Source: a virus. Taken from it: a stretch of DNA of 37,210 bases. The notes under the pieces are model-generated. The model ran no database searches. It was not told the DNA's origin and worked only from the letters and a program-made list of their open reading frames with translations. The stretch's first letter is position 1, and each line of letters starts with the position of its first letter. Positions 32,796-37,210 of the stretch are shown one piece after another. The stretch lies in the IMG/VR virus record IMGVR_UViG_3300043446_004179, positions 1-37,210 of that record. One strand, 5' to 3'. Position numbers and translations under genes: made by a program.

Positions 32796-33662
32796 TTAAT
32801 TTATCAAATCCTTTAATTTTATTGTATTTTCACGAGGAGGCATTGCTGCACTTGCCTTGGCAGGAAAATCAAATCCTTTCGCCGCCTTGTTTCCTTGTCT
32901 TCCCCAAAAACTTGAGCCAAATTCTGCTTTGTCTTTTTCCAAATGTTTCTTGGCAAGCAATTCTTGTTTTTCAGCAGCGCTTAATTTTTCTTTTGTATCT
33001 GGAAGTTGTCCGGTTAATTCATAATGAGTATAAAATCCGCGACTATCAATAAATTCATATAAAGCCTTCTCGACATTCATGTTCAAATTTTTCATGAAAC
33101 TCAACACCTGTTTCATATATGGCATAACCTTGTCTTTTTCATTCCAAAAACTTATTGCATTTTTATTCACCCAAACTCTACCAGAAATCTCGTATGCCTC
33201 TACACCATTATTTCCACCTCCGCGAATTTCAAGGTCGGAAAAATATTTGCCATGCTTTTTTATATATTTGCGAATATCATCAAGCTTGCTCGCATTTAAG
33301 CCGTGAAAATAACAAGATACTTCGTTGTCTCTTCTTGATACAAACCCTGGATCTCCATGCAGATGACCAAATTCATAACTAAATTGAAATGTATTTTCGC
33401 TATCCAATCTTTTTTCTGCACCGCGAAGCATGAGTTCCAAACGGCCATGCGCGGAATTGTGTTTGTATATTACTATCTTGTCTTTTGGTTCTATGAAAAA
33501 CGGATATGCGTCAGATTCAGTCCAATAAGCCGCACCAACGTCTCTTTTTATACCAAGTTTTTTAAGTTTTTGCTGATCTTCTGGAGCAATAGTAAATTTA
33601 TCAGGACTCTCCGATAGGATGCTTTCCATCAAAAATTGGATATCAAAAGGTACTCTGTTCAT
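32796..33662 (-). CDS. Hypothetical protein (288 aa)
   Basis: It begins [20 protein letters not shown] and contains two probable alpha/beta parts: residues ~25-105 ([60 protein letters not shown]) and a helical part after ~115 ([40 protein letters not shown]). The last 60 residues are charged and probably disordered ([20 protein letters not shown]). No catalytic signature is seen. It lies between adhesin genes with a 1-nt gap downstream. A TATTTATA octamer is 10 nt before the ATG, so it may lead a transcript with the two TP-rich genes after it. Confidence 0.6.
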   Translation of the reverse strand: MNRVPFDIQFLMESILSESPDKFTIAPEDQQKLKKLGIKRDVGAAYWTESDAYPFFIEPKDKIVIYKHNSAHGRLELMLRGAEKRLDSENTFQFSYEFGHLHGDPGFVSRRDNEVSCYFHGLNASKLDDIRKYIKKHGKYFSDLEIRGGGNNGVEAYEISGRVWVNKNAISFWNEKDKVMPYMKQVLSFMKNLNMNVEKALYEFIDSRGFYTHYELTGQLPDTKEKLSAAEKQELLAKKHLEKDKAEFGSSFWGRQGNKAAKGFDFPAKASAAMPPRENTIKLKDLIN

Positions 33663-33672
33663 ATATTCAATA

Positions 33673-33680
33673 TATAAATA
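33673..33680 (-). promoter_or_regulatory. TATTTATA octamer before the 288-aa gene
   Basis: The sense octamer is 10 nt before the ATG at 33662 (GTATATTTATATATTGAATATATG). Confidence 0.4.
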
Positions 33681-33695
33681 TACGAATAGATCCTA

Positions 33696-33890
33696 TTATA
33701 GAGGCTTTTTGGGGGCTTGCGGCTTGCCTGACAATTGTGGGGTATAGTTTACTTTGGCATCATTTTTATCCTGTATGCCTTGTTTTACAATATCAGCCGC
33801 CGCCTGATTAAAAGTTGGTGAGTTGCTTGCTGCACCCATAACTTGCATTTGTTTTATGACATGTCCGATTTCTCTTATATTTGGATTCAT
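33696..33890 (-). CDS. Small hypothetical protein (64 aa)
   Basis: It starts MNPNIREIGHVIKQMQVMGA and continues SNSPTFNQAAADIVKQGIQD, then a basic Pro/Lys-rich end (SGKPQAPKKPL). It is mostly helical with a disordered tail and has no recognised domain. It starts 8 nt after the stop of the giant TP-rich protein. The spacer (TATATATATG-rich) holds no ribosome site. Its location next to fibre genes suggests a small virion or assembly component, but nothing in the sequence proves it. Confidence 0.55.
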   Translation of the reverse strand: MNPNIREIGHVIKQMQVMGAASNSPTFNQAAADIVKQGIQDKNDAKVNYTPQLSGKPQAPKKPL

Positions 33891-33898
33891 ATATATAA

Positions 33899-36800
33899 TT
33901 ATCTGTAGTGCGCGATAATTGGCGAATCGCTGCCACTTATATCCTGATTTGTTGTCAAACGAACTTCTGTTTTTGGATCAAATGAGGCAGTATAATTAAA
34001 ATATGTCACATAAAACAGATTGCTTCTAACAACCGTGATTGGAGGATGAATCTCATAATAATCAAAGCTATATTTCTTCTGAGTTGCGTTCATGACAATC
34101 TCGTCGCCATATGTAAATTCATCTTGAGGAACTTGTATACTTTCTTTTCCAAGGCCAAAATATGTGTTGAATAGATAATCAACAACAGGAATCGCCATTC
34201 TTCTGAATCTTGGATATTCTGTGCTGTATGTCACTCCGTAGTTTTCCATTTTTATTCCATCGTTCGTGACTGGATCATAAAGCACATCGCACGGATTTCT
34301 CGCCAACAGAAGCAATCTTGATTGTGGTATTTTCTTGAACGGAGCAATTGGTCGATTGAATGATTTTTCACCAACAACATGATCATATTCATCATACAAT
34401 CCTTTTCCTCTTACAAAATTGAAATTTGTGATGTATCCATAAAAATGATCATCCACATTAGGCTTTGTTCCTCTACCTATTATCAACGGATCCTTGTTGT
34501 CCGTGATTCTGATATTGTCATCTCTTAAATCTCTGGCCAACAACACTCCGTCTTGGAATATGTGTATTTTGTTACTGAAATGTGAAACTGCGATGTGGGT
34601 CCAAACATTCAACGATGAACTTAATGTGGCCGAGAGTCTGACTCCATTGTCCATAAAAAATTCAAGCACACCTTCGTTTATTCTCGCACCAAGATCAAAG
34701 CTTGCAGAAATTGGGCTACCCAAAGAAAATACCGTTTGTGGATTATTATTTGGAAATGAACCTGTATATGTCTGTTTCATATACCATTCGATTGTAAAGT
34801 CCAATGTGCTCAGTGCCCAATAACTGCTTGATTCAACTTCTGCACGAGAAGATCCATCAAAATACATGCTACCAGTAGGATTGTATGGGCACGGTGTTGG
34901 GGTTGGGGTTGGTGTTGGCGTCCCCGTGTTTGTCGGGGTTGGAGTTGGCGTAGGTGTCCCCGTGTTTGTTGGAGTTGGAGTTGGTGTCGGATCAACGCAA
35001 GGCAGATTATCTATTGTAACCGAAGAATCGTGCATAGACCAAAACTGGTCATTCTTCCATAGAGCAACGTACATATTGCTTCCACTCTGCACGCATATTG
35101 CATTTGGATATGTTCCAACCGAAGTAAATGTTGAACTTACACTATCTCCGGAACAATTTTTGTAATACACATACATTGTGTGGTTGGCAATGAATTGATT
35201 GCCAGTTGTATTGTCATAATCGTTTTGACCGAATACGACTGTGTATGATGAACATTGCAAAGGAACTGGAGTCTCTGTTGGCGTCGGTGTTGGAGTTTCA
35301 GTTGGAACCGGTGTCTCTGTTGGAGTTGGTGATGGAGTAGGAGTCGGTGGAAGGATTATGTATGGATAATCTGTGCTATACGAAGCACCGTTGTATTGCG
35401 TGACGGTATATCCAATCGGACCGCTGTCTGTCAAATATTCTGCCTCGCTATTAACATCAAGTAGTAGCTTGGTGTTTACTATAGGAGATATCGGCAACGG
35501 CGGGTTAAAATAGTATTCTCCAATGTTGCTGCCGCTATACAAACCCGTTCCTTTGACGAAATGGAAGTTTGTGATATTTCCTTCAAAGTATGTAGCACTA
35601 GGAACCGCTGGGTCATAGCCGATGATGAGAGGGTGCAAACCATCCGATATGTTTGTAGCGTCTCCTCCGCGAGCAATAAGAACTCCGTTTTCAAAAATGT
35701 GAATATATCCACCCACCCTACTTACCGCATAATAGTTCCAATTGTTTTCCCAGTTCGTCATCGTTGCCGTGAGAGCTTGGCTTCCGTTTTCCCAAACAAT
35801 GAAGTTACCCAGTTCCACACTCACGCCGAACGACGCATTGGGATATGCGCCGAGGGTGAATAGGCGGGAATAACTGCTGGCACCAAGTTGTTGCTTTTGA
35901 TACCACTCCACGGTATAGTCGCCTGTACCGACGCTCCAATCAGGACTGTTTGGTATGCTTAAATATTGCGTATAGCCATCAAAGTGAATGCTTCCTGAAG
36001 TGCTGTATGGTGTTGGTGTTGGTGTTGGGGTAGGTGTGTCTGTAGGAGTTGGCGTGGCACTCGGCGTAGCAGTTGGTGTCGGAGTGGATGTCGGCGGAAC
36101 AGGAGTGGCGGTTGGCGTCGGCGTAGGAGTATCTGTAGGTGCAGGAGTATCCGTCGGCGTTGGCGTCGGCGTCGGAGTGGATGTCGGCGGAACAGGAGTG
36201 GCGGTTGGTGTCGGCGTAGGAGTATCTGTAGGAGTTGGAGTATCCGTTGGTGCAGGTGTTGGTGTCTCCGTATCTGTTGGTGTCGGTGTCGGCGTAGGAG
36301 TATCTGTAGGAGTTGGCGTATCTGTAGGGGTCGGCGTTGGCGTCGGAGTTGGTTCTGGGAAATTACCCTGATACTCATTATACTCTGTCAATATTTCTCC
36401 ACTGCTAAGTGCGCAATTATAAATCTTGATCAATCCAATATTACCGAGGAAATATGAAGTAGGAATACCAACAAAGTGAGAACCTATGTATGTGTTTTCA
36501 GCGGTGTAAGTTTCTGTTACAGAAGTTTTTATGTCAACTTGAACGCCGTTCTTGTACAACGCCATTGTATTTGTCGCATCATTGAATGTGACAGCGACCT
36601 GATACCAAGAGTTTGGAGTTATAGGATCTGATACAACAGAATAATTTCCGCCTACACCCGCATACAGATTTCCACTGCTTATCCAAAATGGACTATTCTG
36701 ACTTGATACTATATTTCTTGCCTGAGTTACTTCTGTTGGAAATACCCACGCTTGAATTGTGTATGAAGTTCCTGTATTAAGCGGTTGACCAATGCTGATA

Positions 36801-37210
36801 TTACTACTGCCATTGAAATAAAATGATCCGCTGAAATCTGTGGTCCATGTTGCGCCATTTATACTGCCAGACAAGCTTGAAGTATCAGCAAGATTGTACC
36901 AAGTGTTCCCACTTTGCGGATATGAACTTGTATTTTGGGCATCATAGTATGCAACAAGACATGATACGGGAGCATATGTTGGAGTTGGTGTTGGGGTAGG
37001 AGTAGCGGTGTCGGTAGGAGTAGGCGTTGGGGTTGCCGTGTCCGTTGGCATTGGTGTCGGAGTCGGCGTGTCGGTTGGTGGCAGCGGCGTTGCTGTTGGA
37101 GTTGGTGTCGGAGTCGGCGTGTCGGTTGGTGGCAGCGGCGTTGCTGTTGGAGTTGGTGTTGGAGTCGGCGTGTCCGTTGGCGGGATTGGCGTTGCTGTTG
37201 GAGTTGGTGT
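33899..37210 (-). CDS. Giant Thr-Pro-rich protein with three LamG-like domains (N-terminus beyond right edge)
   Basis: The frame is open to the right edge, so at least 1103 residues are visible and the true start is outside. From the edge: TP linker (1-80), LamG-like domain 1 (~85-280: [33 protein letters not shown]), TP linker (~283-403), LamG 2 (~410-600: [39 protein letters not shown]), short TP linker (~622-649), a Cys-containing beta domain, TP linker (~738-773), LamG 3 (~780-965: [38 protein letters not shown]) and a C-terminal domain. LamG 2 and 3 are clear paralogues. LamG folds often bind sugars. The flexible string of beads suggests a long receptor-binding fibre. No signal peptide can be judged. 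Confidence 0.8.
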   Translation of the reverse strand, partial: TPTPTATPIPPTDTPTPTPTPTATPLPPTDTPTPTPTPTATPLPPTDTPTPTPMPTDTATPTPTPTDTATPTPTPTPTYAPVSCLVAYYDAQNTSSYPQSGNTWYNLADTSSLSGSINGATWTTDFSGSFYFNGSSNISIGQPLNTGTSYTIQAWVFPTEVTQARNIVSSQNSPFWISSGNLYAGVGGNYSVVSDPITPNSWYQVAVTFNDATNTMALYKNGVQVDIKTSVTETYTAENTYIGSHFVGIPTSYFLGNIGLIKIYNCALSSGEILTEYNEYQGNFPEPTPTPTPTPTDTPTPTDTPTPTPTPTDTETPTPAPTDTPTPTDTPTPTPTATPVPPTSTPTPTPTPTDTPAPTDTPTPTPTATPVPPTSTPTPTATPSATPTPTDTPTPTPTPTPYSTSGSIHFDGYTQYLSIPNSPDWSVGTGDYTVEWYQKQQLGASSYSRLFTLGAYPNASFGVSVELGNFIVWENGSQALTATMTNWENNWNYYAVSRVGGYIHIFENGVLIARGGDATNISDGLHPLIIGYDPAVPSATYFEGNITNFHFVKGTGLYSGSNIGEYYFNPPLPISPIVNTKLLLDVNSEAEYLTDSGPIGYTVTQYNGASYSTDYPYIILPPTPTPSPTPTETPVPTETPTPTPTETPVPLQCSSYTVVFGQNDYDNTTGNQFIANHTMYVYYKNCSGDSVSSTFTSVGTYPNAICVQSGSNMYVALWKNDQFWSMHDSSVTIDNLPCVDPTPTPTPTNTGTPTPTPTPTNTGTPTPTPTPTPCPYNPTGSMYFDGSSRAEVESSSYWALSTLDFTIEWYMKQTYTGSFPNNNPQTVFSLGSPISASFDLGARINEGVLEFFMDNGVRLSATLSSSLNVWTHIAVSHFSNKIHIFQDGVLLARDLRDDNIRITDNKDPLIIGRGTKPNVDDHFYGYITNFNFVRGKGLYDEYDHVVGEKSFNRPIAPFKKIPQSRLLLLARNPCDVLYDPVTNDGIKMENYGVTYSTEYPRFRRMAIPVVDYLFNTYFGLGKESIQVPQDEFTYGDEIVMNATQKKYSFDYYEIHPPITVVRSNLFYVTYFNYTASFDPKTEVRLTTNQDISGSDSPIIAHYR
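36078..36232 (-). repeat. 93-bp-spaced near-perfect direct repeat in a TP linker
   Basis: A ~62-bp segment starting GTCGGAGTGGATGTCGGCGG at 36078 recurs at 36171 with one visible base change; the unit offset is 93 bp (31 codons). It lies inside the linker between LamG 1 and LamG 2. Confidence 0.7.
37053..37205 (-). repeat. 51-bp minisatellite, three copies, at the right edge
   Basis: Units at 37053-37103, 37104-37154 and 37155-37205, each encoding 17 residues of Thr-Pro linker. The first two are identical by eye; the third differs at a few bases. The array may continue past the window, so copy number is a minimum. Confidence 0.8.

Noticed and set aside
36000-36371. Plus-strand frames of Val-Gly repeats (also near 14748, 24716, 25322, 30741, 32433, 34866)
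   Set aside because: These are antisense translations of the (TP)n coding tracts (GGTGTTGGAGTT DNA), not separate genes.
1-37210. tRNA genes, integrase, insertion sequences or attachment sites
   Set aside because: I saw no cloverleaf-like gene, transposase or recombinase frame, or terminal repeat pair that would support any of these.

Overview
This window looks like part of a large, uncultured tailed bacteriophage of the T4-like contractile-tail (myovirus) type. The evidence is a baseplate block with gp25-, gp6- and gp5-like proteins, a gp55-like late sigma factor, PhoH, peptide deformylase and an Hsp20. The DNA is AT-rich, almost every gene lies on the minus strand, genes overlap or abut, and Thr-Pro-rich tail/adhesin-like proteins recur. 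No capsid, terminase, polymerase, tRNA, integrase or CRISPR was found, and the host cannot be read from the sequence. Few starts have a good Shine-Dalgarno site.

Layout, in the direction of transcription (right to left): (1) 37210-30248, adhesin/tail-fibre-like proteins: a >1103-residue protein with three LamG-like domains, two small or unknown proteins, a Gly-rich adhesin, and a paralogue sharing its N-terminal module. All but the small ones carry (TP)n linkers. (2) 30251-26958, small accessory genes: an AT-hook peptide, two HExxH metallopeptidase-like proteins, two Cys-rich mini-proteins, PhoH, and the only two plus-strand genes. (3) 26871-24339, another TP-rich LamG-like protein and a small unknown. 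(4) 24283-19242, a tightly coupled four-gene sugar operon (GT60-like, GT4-like, a GT25-GT11 fusion, UDP-galactopyranose mutase) closed by a terminator. (5) 19079-16710, Hsp20 and full-length DnaK, then a terminator. (6) 16595-13564, a small unknown, a coiled-coil membrane protein with a TP-rich tail, peptide deformylase and two small proteins. (7) 13560-12655, the gp55-like sigma factor. (8) 12626-1, the baseplate/tail block: gp5-like spike/hub, a Pro/Ser repeat protein, gp25, gp6, a DNRLRE-like protein, a 1566-residue LamG-containing protein and two more structural proteins, the last cut by the window edge.

The most interesting idea is functional. The phage encodes a GT60-like enzyme, a family whose characterised eukaryotic members put GlcNAc on Thr or hydroxyproline of proteins. 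It also encodes further glycosyltransferases and a UDP-Galf-making mutase, all within a few kb of five proteins with mucin-like Thr-Pro linkers. This could be a virion self-glycosylation system, though host-surface modification is a serious alternative. A second signal is the octamer TATTTATA, in sense orientation, 4-18 nt before at least eight minus-strand genes: a candidate phage promoter or start signal near its possible reader, the gp55-like sigma factor.
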